Shown one piece after another: positions 36,649 to 49,400 of a stretch of DNA of 64,000 bases. Under the pieces are notes generated by a model. That model did not search any database. It worked only from the letters and a program-made list of their open reading frames with translations, and was not told the DNA's origin. Each line of letters opens with the position of its first letter. Position 1 is the first letter of the stretch. The DNA comes from Xestospongia muta (taxonomy: Eukaryota; Porifera; Demospongiae; Haplosclerida; Petrosiidae), in contig OY848923.1 in the NCBI GenBank assembly GCA_963693285.1, positions 4,557,609-4,621,608 of the forward strand, in the 5' to 3' direction. Position numbers and translations under genes: made by a program.

Positions 36649-38254
36649 TTTTCAAACTTAAAAACGTTAGAAATTAACTGTGAAAACTGGTTAAATAAGC
36701 TGATCTAAACAGTTTAGTAAGTTTATCTCTCTTAAATATACTAATAAAGTACTCTAAATAGGTTGAAAATCTAAAATAGTGCGTTTAGAGCTTTTTGAAA
36801 GTTAAAAAATTAGAAATTAACTGTGAAAACTGGTTAAATAAGCTGATCTAAAGAGTTTAGTAAGGTTATCTCTCTTAAATATACTAATAAAGTAGTCTAA
36901 ATAGGTTAAAGCTCTAAAATAAAGAGTTTAGAGCTTTTTGAAAGTTAATAAAGATTAGAAATTAACTGTGAAAACTGGTTAAATAAGCTGATCTAAAGAG
37001 TTTAGTAAGTTTATCTCTCTTAAATATACTAATAAGGTAGTCTAAATAGGTGAAAGCTCTAAAATAAAGAGTTTAGACCTTTTTGAAAGTTAAAAAAGAT
37101 TAGAAATTAACTGTGAAAACTGGTTAAATAAGCTGATCTAAAAATTTTAGTAAGTTTATCTCCCTTAAATATACTAATAAAGTAGTCTAAATAGGTTAAA
37201 ACTCTAAAATAAAGTGTTTAGAGCTTTTTGAAAGTTAAAAATATTAGAAATTAACTGTGAAAACTGGTTAAATAAGCTGATCTAAAGAGTTTAGTAAGTT
37301 TATCTGTCTTAAATATACTAATAAAGTAGTCTAAATAGGTTAAAACTCTAAAATAAAGAGTTTAGAGCTTTTTCAAACTTAAAAAACGTTAGAAATTAAC
37401 TGTGAAACTTGGTTAAATAAGCTGATCTAAAGAGTTTAGTAAGTTTATCTCTCTTAAATATACTAATAAAGTACTCTAAATAGGTTGAAAATCTAAAATA
37501 GTGTGTTTAGAGCTTTTTGAAAGTTAAAAAATTAGAAATTAACTGTGAAAACCGGTTAAATAAGCTGATCTAAAGAGTTTAGTAAGTTTATCTCTCTTAA
37601 ATATACTAATAAAGTAGTCTAAATAGGTTAAAGCTCTAAAAAAAGAGTTTAGAGCCTTTTGAAAGTTAAAAAAGATTAAAAATTAACTGTGAAAACTGGT
37701 TAAATAAGCTGATCTAAAGAGTTTAGTAAGTTTATCTCTCTAAAATATACTAACAAAGTAGTCTAAATAGGTTAAAACTCTAAAATAAAGTCTTTAGAGC
37801 TTTTTGAAGTTAAAAAAGATTAGAAATTAACTGTGAAAACTGGTTAAATAAGCTGATCTAAAGAGTTTAGTAAGTTATTCTGTTTTAAATATACTAATAA
37901 AGTAGTCTAAATAGGTTAAACTCTAAAATATAGTGTTTAGAGTTTTTTGAAAGTTAAAAAAGATTAGAAATTAACTGTGAAAACTGGTTAAATAAGCTGA
38001 TCTAAAGAGTTTAGTAAGTTTATCTCTCTTAAATAAATATACTAATAAAGTAGTCTAAATAGGTTAAAACTCTAAACTAAAGTGTTTAGAGCTTTTTGAA
38101 AGTTAAAAAAGATTAGAAATTAACTGTGAAAACTGGTTAAATAAGCTGATCTAAAGAGTTTAGTAAGTTTATCTCTCTTAAATATACTAATAAAGTAGTC
38201 TAAATAGGTTAAAACTCTAAAATAAAGTGTTTAGAGCTTTTTGAAAGTTAACAA
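36649..38254 (+). repeat. 12-unit block B3, one monomer short
   Basis: This is the third copy of the B block. AACGTTAG lies at 36663 and 37385, AGGTTATC at 36863 and CTGTTTTAAA at 37880. Against B2 the offset is 4,339 bp up to 37880, then 4,198 bp from CTCTAAACT (33871/38069) to TAACAAAG (34051/38249). The change of 141 bp equals loss of one 145-bp monomer plus gain of 4 bp, and the 4-bp gain is visible at 38031. Confidence 0.85.
38031..38034 (+). repeat. 4-bp AAAT duplication beside a one-monomer loss
   Basis: CTTAAATATAC becomes CTTAAATAAATATAC, a duplicated AAAT. It is the only such form I saw in the window. It sits in the monomer where block B3 is one unit shorter than B2, so the two changes may be one repair event. 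Confidence 0.8.
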
Positions 38255-39931
38255 AGATTAGAAATTAACTGTGAAAACTGGTTAAATAAGCTGATCTAAA
38301 GAGTTTAGTAAGTTTATCTCTCTTAAATATACTAATAAAGTAGTCTAAATAGGTTAAAACTCTAAAATAAAGAGTTTAGAGCTTTTTGTTAGTTAAAAAA
38401 GATTAGAAATTAACTGTGAAAACTGGTTAGACAACCTGATCTAAAGAGTTTAGTAAGCTTATCTGTCTTAAATATACTAATAAAGTAGTCTAAATAGGTT
38501 AAAACTCTAAAATAAAGAGTTTACCGCTTTTTGAAAGTTAAAAAGATTAGAAATTAAGTGTGAAAGCTGGTTAAATAAGCTGATCTAAAGAGTTTAGTAA
38601 GTTTATCTCTCTTAAATATACTAATAAAGTAGTCTAAATAGGTTAAAACTCTAAAGTAAAGAGTTCAGAGCTTTTTGAAAGTTAAAAAAGATTAGAAATT
38701 AATGGTGAAAACTGGTTAAATAAGCTGATCTGAAGACTTTTGTAAGTTTATCTGTCTTAAATATACTAATAAAGTAGTCTAAATAGGTTAAAACTCTAAA
38801 ATAAAGAGTTTAGAGCTTTTTGAAAGTTAAAAAAGATTAGAAATTAACTGTGAAATCTGGTTAAATAAGCTGATCTAAAGAGTTTAGTAAGTTTCTCTCA
38901 CTTAAATATACTAATAAAGTAGTATAAATAGGTTAAAACTCTAAAATAAAGAGTTTAGAGCTTTTTGAAAGTTAAAAAAGATTAGAAATTAACTGTGAAA
39001 AATGGTTAAATAAGCTGATCTAAAGAGTTTAGTAAGTTTATCTGTCTTAAATATACTAATAAAGTAGTCTAAATAGGTTAAAACTCTAAAATAAAGAGTT
39101 TAGAGCTGTTTCAAAGTTAAAAAAGATTTGAAATTAACTCTGAAAACTGGTTAAATAAGCTGATCTAAAGAGTTTAGTAAGTTTATCTGTCTTAAATATA
39201 CTAATAAAGTAGTCTAAATAGGTTAAAACTCTAAAATAGTGTGTTTAGAGCTTTTTGAATGTTAAAAAAAATTAGAAACTAATTGTGAAAACTGGTTAAA
39301 TAAGCTGATCTAAAGAGTTTAGTAAGTTTATCTTTCTTAAATATACTAATAAAGTAGTCTAAATAGGTTAAAACTCTAAAATAAAGTGTTTAGAGCTTTT
39401 TGAAAGTTAAAAAGATTAGAAATTAACTGTGAAACTGGTTAAATAAGCTGATCTAAAGAGTTTAGTAAGTTTATCTCTCTTAAATATAATAATAAAGTAG
39501 TCTAAATAGGTTAAAACTCTAAAATAAAGAGTTTAGAGCTTTTTGAAAGTTAAAAAAGATTAGAAATTAACTGTGAAAACTGGTTAAATAAGCTGATCTA
39601 AAGAGTTTAGTAAGTTTATCTGTCTTAAATATACTAATAAAGTAGTCTAAATAGGTTAAAACTCTAAAATAAAGAGATTACAGCTTTTTAAAAGTTAAAA
39701 AAGATTGGAAATTAATGGTGAAAACTGGTTAAATAAGCTGATCTAAAGAGTCTAGTAAGTTTATCTGTCTTAAATATACTAATAAAGTAGTCTAAATAGG
39801 TTAAAACTCTAAAATAAAGAGTTTAGAGCTTTTTGAAAGTTAAAAAAGATTAGAAATTAAGTGTGAAAACTGGTTAAATAAGCTGATCTAAAGAGTTTAG
39901 TAAGTTTATCTGTCTTAAATATACTAATAAA

Positions 39932-41450
39932 GTACTCTAAATAGGTTAAAACTCTAAAATAAAGAGTTTAGAGCTGTTTGAAAGTTAAAAAAGATTAGAA
40001 ATTAACTGTGATAAGTGGTTAAATAAGTTGATCTAAAGAGTTTAGTAAGTTTATCTCCCTTAAATATACTAATAAAGTAGTCTAAATAGGTTAAAACTCT
40101 AAAATAAAGAGTTTAGAGCCTTTTTGAAAGTAAAAAAGATTAGAAATTAATGGTGAAAACTGGTTAAATAAGCTGAACTAAAGACTTTAGTAAGTTTGTC
40201 TCTCTTAAATATACTAATAAAGTAGTTTAAATAGGTTAAATCTCTAAAATAAAGAGTTTAGAGCTTTCTGAAAGTTAAAAAAGATTAGAAATTAATGGTG
40301 AAAACTGGTTAAATAAGCTGAACTAAAGACTTTAGTAAGTTTATCTGTCTTAAATATACTAATAAAGTAGTCTAAATAGGTTAAATCTCAAAAATAAAAA
40401 GTTTAGAGCTTTTTGAAAGTTAAAAACATTAGAAATTAATTGTGAAAACTGTTTAAATTACCTGATCTAAAGAGTTTAGAAAGTTTATCTCTCTAAAATA
40501 TACTAATAAAGTAGTCTAAATAGGTTAAAACTCTAAAATAAAGTGTTTAGAGCTTTTTGAAAGTTAAAAAAGATTAGAAATTAACTGTGAAAACTGGTTA
40601 AATAAGCTGATCTAAAGAGTTTATTAAGTTTATCTCTCTTAAATATACTAATAAAGTAGTCTAAATAGGTTAAAACTCTAAAATAAAGAGTTTAGAGCTT
40701 TTTGAAAGTTTAAAAAGATTAGAAATTAACTATGAAAACTGGTTAAATAAGCTGATCTAAAGAGTTTAGTAAGTTTATCTCTCTTAAATATACTAATAAA
40801 GTAGTCTAAATAGGTTAAAACCCTAAAATAAAGAGTTTACAGCTTTTTGAAAGTTAAAAAAGATTAGAAATTAACTGTGAAAACTGGTTAAATAAGCTGA
40901 TGTAAAGAGTTTAGTAAGTTTATCTCTCTTAAATATACTGATAAAGTAGTCTAAATAGGTTAAAACTCTAAAATAAAGAGTTTAGAGCTTTTTGAAAGTT
41001 AAAAAAGATTAGAAATTAATGGTCTTAAAACTGGTTAAATAAGCTGATCTAAAGAGTTTATTAAGTTTATCTCTCTTAAATATACTAATAAAGTAGTCTA
41101 AATAGGTTAAAACTCTAAAATAAAGAGTTTAGAGCTTTTTGAAAGTTAAAAAAGATTAGAAATTAACTGTGAAAACTGGTTAAATAAGCTGATCTAAAGA
41201 GTTTAGTAAGTTTATCTCTCTTAAATATACTAATAAAGTAGTCTAAATAGGTTAAAACTCTAAAATAAAGAGTTTAGAGCTTTTTGAATGTTAAAAAAGA
41301 TTAGAAATTAACTTTGAAAACTGGTTAAATAAGCTGATCTAAAGAGTTTAGTAAGTTTATCTCTCTTAAATATACTAATAAAGTAGTATAAATAGGTTAA
41401 AACTCTAAAATAAAGAGTTTAGAGCTTTTTGAAAGTTAAAAAAGATTAGA
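39932..41450 (+). repeat. Duplicated block C, first copy
   Basis: This block of about 10 units recurs 11,871 bp away (82 units less 19). Marker pairs: GTACTCT 39932/51804, GAAAGTAAAA 40126/51997, AAGCTGAACT 40170/52041, and TGGTCTTAAAAC 41020/52891. The last is a small insertion between TTAATGGT and AAAACT and is unique to these two places. The two AAGCTGAACTAAAGACTTTAG monomers followed by TTAAAAACATTAG are characteristic. Confidence 0.85.
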
Positions 41451-43159
41451 AATTAACTGTGAAAACTGGTTAAATAAGATGATTTAAAGAGTTTAGTAAG
41501 TTTATCTGTCTTAAATATATTAATAAAGTAGTCTAAATAGGCTAAAACTCTAAAATTAAGAGTTTACAGCTTTTTGAAAGTTAAAAAAATTAGAAATTAA
41601 CTGTGAAAACTGGTTAAATAAGCTGATCTAAAGAGTTTAGTAAGTTTATCTGTCTTAAATATACTAATAAAGTAGTCTAAATAGGTTAAAACTCTAAAAT
41701 AAAGTGTTTAGAGCTTTTTGAAAGTTAAAAAAGATTAGAAATTAACTGTGAAAATTAGTTAAATAAGATGATTTAAAGAGTTTAGTAAGTTTATCTGTCT
41801 TAAATATATTAATAAAGTAGTCTAAATAGGCTAAAACTCTAAAATTAAGAGTTTACAGCTTTTTGAAAGTTAAAAAAGATTAGAAATTAACTTTGAAAAC
41901 TGCTTAAATAAGCTGATCTAAAGAGTTTAGTAAGTTTATCTGTCTTAAATATACTAATAAAGTAGTCTAAATAGGTTGAAACGCTAATAATAACTGTTTA
42001 GAGCTTTTTGAAAGTTAAAAAAATTAGAAATTAACTGTGAAAACTGGTTAAATAAGCTGATCTAAAGAGTTTAGTAAGTTTATCTCTCTGAAATATACTA
42101 ATAAAGTAGTCTAAATAGGTTAAAACTCTAAAATAAAGAGTTTAGAGCTTTTTGAAAGTTAAAAAAAATTAGAAATTAACTGTGAAAACTAGTTAAATAA
42201 GCTGATCTAAAGAGTTTAGTAAGTTTATCTGTCTTAAATATACTAATAAAGTAGTCTAAATAGGTTAAAACTCTAAAATAAAGTGTTTAGAGCTTTTTGA
42301 AAGTTAAAAAAGATTAGAAAGTAACTGTGAAAACTGGTTAAATAAGGTGATCTAAAGAGTTTAGTAAGTTTATCTCTCTTAAATATACTAATAAAGTAGT
42401 CTAAATAGGTTAAAACTCTAAAATAAAGAGTTTAGAGCTTTTTTAAAGTTAAAAAAAATTATAAATTAACTGTGAAAACTGGTTAAGTAAGCTGATCTAA
42501 AGAGTTTAGTAAGTTTATCTCTCTAAAATATACTAATAAAGTAGTCTAAATAGGTTAAAACTCTGAAATAAAGTGTTTAGAGCTTTTTTAAAGTTAAAAA
42601 AAATTATAAATTAACTGTGAAAACTGGTTAAATAAGCTGATCTAAAGAGTTTAGTAAGTTTATCTGTCTTAAATATACTAATAAAGTAGTCTAAATAGGT
42701 TAAAACTCTAAAATAATGTGTTTAGAGCTTTTTGAATGTTTAAAAAAATTAGAAATTAACTGTGAAAACTGGTTAAATAAGCTGATCTAAAGAGTTTAGT
42801 AAGTTTATCTTTCTTAAATATACTAATAAAGTAGTCTAAATAGGTTAAAACTCTAAAATAAAGTGTTTAGAGCTTTTTGAAAGTTAAAAAAGATTAGAAA
42901 TTAACTGTGAAAACTGGTTAAATAAGCTGATCTAAAGAGTTTAGTAAGTTTATCTGTCTTAAATATACTAATAAAGTAGTCTAAATAGGTTAAAACTCTA
43001 AAATAAAGAGTTTAGAGCTGTTTGAAAGTTAAAAAAGATTAGAACTTAACTGTGAAAACTTGTTAAATAAGCTGATCTAAAGAGTTTAGTAAGTTTATCT
43101 CTCTTAAATATACTAATAAAGTAGTCTAAATAGGTTAAAACTCTAAAATAAAGAGTTTA

Positions 43160-43795
43160 GAGCTTTTTGAAAGTTAAAAAAAATTAGAAATTAACTGTGA
43201 AAACTAGTTAAATTAGCCGATCTAAAGAGTTTAGTAAGTTTATCTGTCTTAAATATACTAATAAAGTAGTCTAAATAGGTTAAAACTCTAAAATAAAGTG
43301 TTTAGAGCTTTTTGAAAGTTAAAAAAGATTAGAAAGTAACTGTGAAAACTGGTTAAAAAAAGTGATCTAAAGAGTTTCGTAAGTTTATCTCTTTTAAATA
43401 TACTAATCAAGTAGTCTAAATAGGTTAAAAAATTAAAAGAACGTGTTCAGAGATTTTTGAAAGTTAAAAAGTTTAGAAATTAACTGTGAAAACTGGTTAA
43501 ATAAGCTGATCTAAAGAGTTTATTAAGTTTATCTCTCTTAAATATACTAATAAAGTAGTCTAAATAGGTTAAAACTCTAAAATAAAGAGTTTAGAACTTT
43601 TTGAAAGTTAAAAAAGATTATAAATTAACTGTGAAAACTGGTTAAATAAGCTGATCTAAAGAGTTTAGTAAGTTTATCTGTCTTAAATATACTAATAAAG
43701 TAGTCTAAATAGGTTGAAACGCTAATAATAACTGTTTAGAGCTTTTTGAAATTTAAAAAAATTAGAAATTAACTGTGAAAACTGGTTAAGTAAGC
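43160..43795 (+). repeat. Divergent block D, first copy
   Basis: This stretch holds the most altered monomer on the right half: GAGTTTCGTAAG, CTAATCAAGTAG, AATTAAAAGAACGTGTTCAG and AGATTTTTGAAAG (about 43370-43465). It is followed by GTTAAAAAGTTTAG and a TTGAAACGCTAA monomer at 43714. It recurs 10,710 bp away: TTAAAAGAACGTG 43433/54143 and GAAACGCT 43716/54426 (74 units less 20). Confidence 0.8.
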
Positions 43796-45124
43796 TGATC
43801 TAAAGAGTTTAGTAAGTTTATCTCTCTAAAATATACTAATAAAGTAGTCTAAATAGGTTAAAACTCTGAAATAAAGTGTTTAGAGCTTTTTTAAAGTTAA
43901 AAAAAATTAGAAATTAACTGTGAAAACTGGTTAAATAAGCTGATCTAAAGAGTTTAGTAAGTTTATCTGTCTTAAATATACTAATAAAGTAGTCTAAATA
44001 GGTTAAAACTCTAAAATAGTGTGTTTAGAGCTTTTTGAATGTTAAAAAAAATTAGAAATTAACTGTGAAAACTGGTTAAATAAGCTGATCTAAAGAGTTT
44101 AGTAAGTTTATCTTTCTTAAATATACTAATAAAGTAGTCTAAATAGGTTAAAACTCTAAAATAAAGTGTTTAGAGCTTTTTGAAAGTTAAAAAAGATTAG
44201 AAATTAACTATGAAAACTGGTTAAATAAGCAGATCTAAAGAGTTTAGTAAGTTTATCTCTATTAAATACAGTAATAAAGTAGTCTAAATAGGTTAAAACT
44301 CTAAAATAAAGAGTTTAGAGCTTTTTGAAAGTTAAAAAAGATTAGAAATTAATGGTGAAAACTGGTTAAATAAGCTGATCTAAAGAGTTTAGTAAGTTTA
44401 TGTCTCTTAAATATAGTAATAAAGTAGTCTAAATAGGTTAAAACTCTAAAATAAAGAGTTTACAGCTTTTTGAAAGTTAAAAAAGATTAGAAATTAATGG
44501 TGAAAACTGGTTAAATAAGCTGATCTAAAGAGTTTAGTAAGTTTATCTCTCTTAAATATACTAATAAAGTAGTCTAAATAGGTTAAAACTCTAAAATAAA
44601 GTGTTTAGTGCTTTTTGAAAGTTAAAAAGGATTAGAAATTAACTGTGAAAACTGGTTAAATAAGCTGATCTAAAGAGTTTAGTAAGTTTATCTGTCTTAA
44701 ATATACTAATAAAGTAGTCTAAATAGGTTAAAACTCTAAGATAAAGAGTTTAGAGCTTTTTGAAAGTTAAAAAAGATCAGAAATTAATGGTGAAAACTGG
44801 TTAAATAAGCTGATCTAAAGAGTTTAGTAAGTTTATCTCTCTAAAATATACTAATAAAGTAGTCTAAATAGGTTAAAACTCTAAAATAGTGTGTTTAGAG
44901 CTTTTTGAAAGTTAAAAAAAATTAGAAATTAACTGTGAAAACTGGTTAAATAAGCTGATCTAAAGAGTTTAGTAAGTTTATCTCTCTTAAATATACTAAT
45001 AAAGTAGTCTAAATAGGTTAAAACTCTAAAATAAAGAGTTTAGAGCTTTTTGAAAGTTAAAAAAGATTAGAAATTAACTGTGAAATCTGGTTAAATAAGC
45101 TGATCTAAAGAGTTTAGTAAGTTT

Positions 45125-45275
45125 ATCTCTCTGAAATATACTAATAAAGTAGTCTAAAAAGGTTAAAACTCTAAAATAAAGTGTTTAGAGCTTTTTGAAA
45201 GTTAAAAAAAATTAGATATTAACTGTGAAAACTGGTTAAATAAGCTGATCTAAAGAGTTTAGTACGTTTATCTGT
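45125..45275 (+). repeat. Marker pair E, copied to about 54673-54823
   Basis: CTGAAATATAC with GTCTAAAAAGG, then AAATTAGATATTAAC and AGTACGTTTATC, lie together here (AGTACGTTTA at 45261) and again at 54810, an offset of 9,549 bp (66 units less 21). Blocks C, D and E keep their order in both places, but the offset shrinks from 82 to 74 to 66 units. Confidence 0.75.
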
Positions 45276-46189
45276 CTTAATTATACTAATAAAGTAGTCT
45301 AAATAGGTTAAAACTCTAAAATAAAGAGTTTAGAGCTTTTTGAAAGTTAAAAAAGATTAGAAATTAACTGTGAAATCTGGTTAAATAGGCTGATCTTAAG
45401 AGTTTAGTAAGTTTCTCTCTCTTAAATATAATAATAAAGTAGTCTAAATAGGTTAAAACTCTAAAATAAAGAGTCTAGAGCTTTTTGAAAGTTAAAAAAG
45501 ATTAGAAATTAACTGTGAAAACTGGTTAAATAAGCTGATCTAAAGAGTTTAGTAAGTTTATCTGTCTTAAATATAGTAATAAAGTAGTCTAAATAGGTTA
45601 AAACTCTAAAATAAAGAGTTTAGAGCTTTTTGAAAGTTAAAAAAGATTAGAAATTAACTGTGAAAACTGGTTAAACAACCTGATCTAAAGAGTTTAGTAA
45701 GTTTATCTGTCTTAAATATACTAATAAAGTAGTCTAAATAGGTTAAAACTCTAAAATATAGTGTTTAGTGCTTTTTGAAAGTTAAAAAAGATTAGAATTT
45801 AACTGTGAAAACTGGTTAAATAAGCTGATCTAAAGAGTTTAGTAAGTTTATCTCTCTTAAATATAATAATAAAGTAGTCTAAATAGGTTAAAACTCTAAA
45901 ATAAAGAGTTTAGAGCTTTTTGAAAGTTAAAAAAGATTAGAAATTAACTGTGAAAACTGGTTAAATAAGCTGATCTAAAGAGTTTAGTAAGTTTATCTCT
46001 CTTAAATATAATATTAAAGTAGTCTAAATAGGTTAAAACTCTAAAATAAAGAGTTTAGAGCTTTTTGAAAGTTAAAAAAGATTAGAAATTAACTGGGAAA
46101 ACTGGTTAAATAAGCTGATCTAAAGAGTTTAGTAAGTTTATCTCTCTTACATATACTAATAAAGTAGTCTAAATAGGTTAAAACTCTAA

Positions 46190-46390
46190 AATAAAGAGAT
46201 TACAGCTTTTTGAAAGTTAAAAAAGATTGGAAAATAATGGCGAAAACTAGTTAAATAAGCTGATCTAAAGAGTTTAGTAAGTTTATCTCTCTTAAATATA
46301 CTAATAAAGTAGTCTAAATAGGTTAAAACTCTAAAATAAAGAGATTACAGCTTTTTGAAATTTAAAAAGTTTGGAAATTAATGGCGAAAA
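46190..46390 (+). repeat. Tandem pair of GAGATTACAGC / AATGGCG monomers
   Basis: Two adjacent units share AAAGAGATTACAGCTTTTTGAAA (about 46193 and 46339) followed by GGAAAATAATGGCGAAAACTAG and GGAAATTAATGGCGAAAACTGG. GAGATTACAGC also occurs near 39674, there with TTTTTAAAAG and TTGGAAATTAATGG. This looks like a single-monomer duplication of a rare form. Confidence 0.7.
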
Positions 46391-49300
46391 CTGGTTAAAT
46401 AAGCTGATCTAAAGAGTTTAGTAAGTTTATCTCTCTTAAATATACTAATAAAGTAGTCTAAATAGGTTAAAACTCTAAAATAAAGAGTTTAGAGCTTTTT
46501 GAAAGTTAAAAAAGATTAGAAATTAACTATGAAAACTGGTTAAATAAGCTGATCTAAAGAGTTCAGTAAGTTTATCTGTCTTAAATATACTAATAAAGTA
46601 GTCTAAATAAGTTAAAACTCTAAAATAAAGAGTTTAGAGCTTTTTGAAAGTTAAAAAAGATTTGAAATTAATGGTGAAAACTGATTAAATATGCTGATCT
46701 AAAGAGTTTAGTAAGTTTATCTGTCTTAAATATACTAATAAAGTAGTCTAAATAGGTTAAAACTCTAAAATAGTGTGTTTAGAGCTTTTTTAATGTTAAA
46801 AAAAATTAGAAATTAACTGTGAAAAGTGGTTAAATAAGCTGATCTAAAGAGTTTAGTAAGTTTATCTCTCTTAAATATACTAATAAAGTAGTCTAAATAG
46901 GTTAAAACTCTAAAATAAAGAGTTTAGAGCTTTTTGAAAGTTAAAAAAGATTAGAAATTAACTGTGAAAACTGGTTAAATAAGCTAATCTAAAGAGTTTA
47001 GTAAGTTTATCTCTCTTAAACATACTAATAACGTAGTCTAAATAGGTTAAAAATCTAAAATAAAGTGTTTACAGCTTTTTGAAAGTTAAAAAGATTAGAA
47101 ATTAACTGTTAAAACTTGTTAAATAAGCTGATCTAAAGAGTTTAGTAAGTTTATCTCTCTTAAATATACTAATAAAGTAGTCTAAATAGTTTAAAACTCT
47201 AAAATAAAGAGTTGAGAGCTTTTACAAAGTTAAAAAATATTAGAAATTAATAGTGAAAGCTGGTTAAATAAGCTGATCTAAACAGTTTAGTAAGATTATC
47301 TCTCTTAAATATACTAATAAAGTAGTCTAAATAGGTTAAAACTCTAAAATAAAGTGTTTAGAGCTTTTTCAAAGTTAAAAAAAAATTAGAAATGAACTGT
47401 GAAAACTGGTTAAATAAGCTGATCTAAAGAGTTTAGTAAGTTTATCTCTCTTAAATATACTAATAAAGTAGTCTAAATAGGTTAAAACTCTAAAATAAAG
47501 AGTTTAGAGCTTGTTGAAAGTTAAAAAAGATTAGAAATTAACTGTGAAAACTGGTTAAATAAGCTGATCTAAAGAGTTCAGTAAGTTTATCTGTCTTAAA
47601 TATACTAATAAAGTAGTCTAAACAGGTTAAAACTCTAAAATAAAGTGTTTAGAGCTTTTTGAAAGTTAAAAAAAAATTAGAAATTAACTGTGAAAACTGG
47701 TTAAATAAGCTGATCTAAAGAGTTTAGTAAGTTTATCTCTCTTAAATATACTAATAAAGTAGTCTAAATAGGTTAAAACTCTAAAATAAAGAGTTGAGAG
47801 CTTTTTCAAACTTAAAAATATTAGAAATTAATAGTGAAACTGGTTAAATAAGCTGATCTAAACAGTTTCGTAAGTTTATCTCTCTTAAATATACTAATAA
47901 AGTAGTCTAAATAGGTTAAAACTCTAAAATAAAGTGTTTAGAGCTTTTTGAAAGTTAAAAAAAATTAGAAATTAACTGTGAAAACTGGTTAAATAAGCTG
48001 ATCTAAAGAGTTTAGTAAGTTTATCTCTCTTAAATATACTAATAAAGTAGTCTAAATAGGTTAAAACTCTAAAATAAAGAGTTTAGAGCTTTTTGAAAGT
48101 TAAAAAAGATTAGAAATTAACTGTGAAAACTGGTTAAATAAGCTGATCTAAAGAGTTTAGTAAGTTTATCTGTCTTAAATATACTAATAAAGTAGTCTAA
48201 ATAGGTTAAAACTCTAAAATAAAGTGTTTAGAGCTTTTTGAAAGTTAAAAAAAAATTAGAAATTAACTGTGAAAACTGGTTAAATAAGCTGATCTAAAGA
48301 GGTTAGTAAGTTTATCTCTCTTAAATATACGAATAAAGTAGTCTAAATAGGTTAAAACTCTAAAATAAAGAGTTTAGAGTTTTTTGAAAGTTAAAAAAGA
48401 TTAGAAATTAACTGTGAAAACTGGTTAATTAAGCTGATCTAAAGAGTTCAGTAAGTTTATCTGTCTTAAATATAATAATAAAGTAGTCTAAATAGGTTAA
48501 AACTCTAAAATAAAGAGTTTAGACTTTTTTGAAAGTTAAAAAAGATTTGAAATTGATGGTGAAAGCTGGTTAAATAAGCTGATCTAAACAGTTTTGTAAG
48601 TTTATCTCTCTTAAATATACTAATAAAGTAGTCTAAATAGGTTAAAACTCTAAAATAAAGTGTTTAGAGCTTTTTGAAAGTAAAAAATAAATTAGAAATT
48701 AACTGTGAAAACTGGTTAAATAAGCTGATCTAAAGAGTTTAGTAAGTTTATCTCTCTTAAATATACTAATAAAGTAGTCTAAATAGGTTAAAACACTAAA
48801 ATAAAGTGTTTAGAGCTTTTTGAAAGTTAAAAAGAATAGAAATTAACTGTGAAAACTGCTTAAATAAGCTGATCTAAAGAGTTTAGTAAGTTTATCTCTC
48901 TTAAATATACTAATAAAGTAGTCTAAATAGGTTAAAACTCTAAAATAAAGAGTTTAGAGCTTTTTGAAAGTTAAAAAAGATTAGAAATTAACTGTGAGAA
49001 CTGGTTAAATAAGCTGATCTAAAGAGTTTAGTAAGTTCATCTCTCTTAAATATACTAATAAAGTAGTCTAAATAGGTTAAAACTCTAAAATAAAGAGTTG
49101 AGAGCTTTTTCAAACTTAAAAAAGATTAGAAATTAATAGTGAAAACTGGTTAAATAAGCTGATCTAAAGAGTTTAGTAAGTTTATCTCTCTTAAATATAC
49201 TAATAAAGTAGTCTAAATAGGTTAAAACTATAAATAAAGTGTTTAGAGCTTTTTGAATGTTAAAAAAAATTAGAAATTAACTGTGAAAACTGGTTAAATA

Positions 49301-49400
49301 AGCTGATCTAAAGAGTTTAGTAAGTTTATCTGTCTTAAATATACTAATAAAGTAGTCTAAATAGGTTAAAACTCTAAAATAAAGAGTTTAGAGCTTTTTG

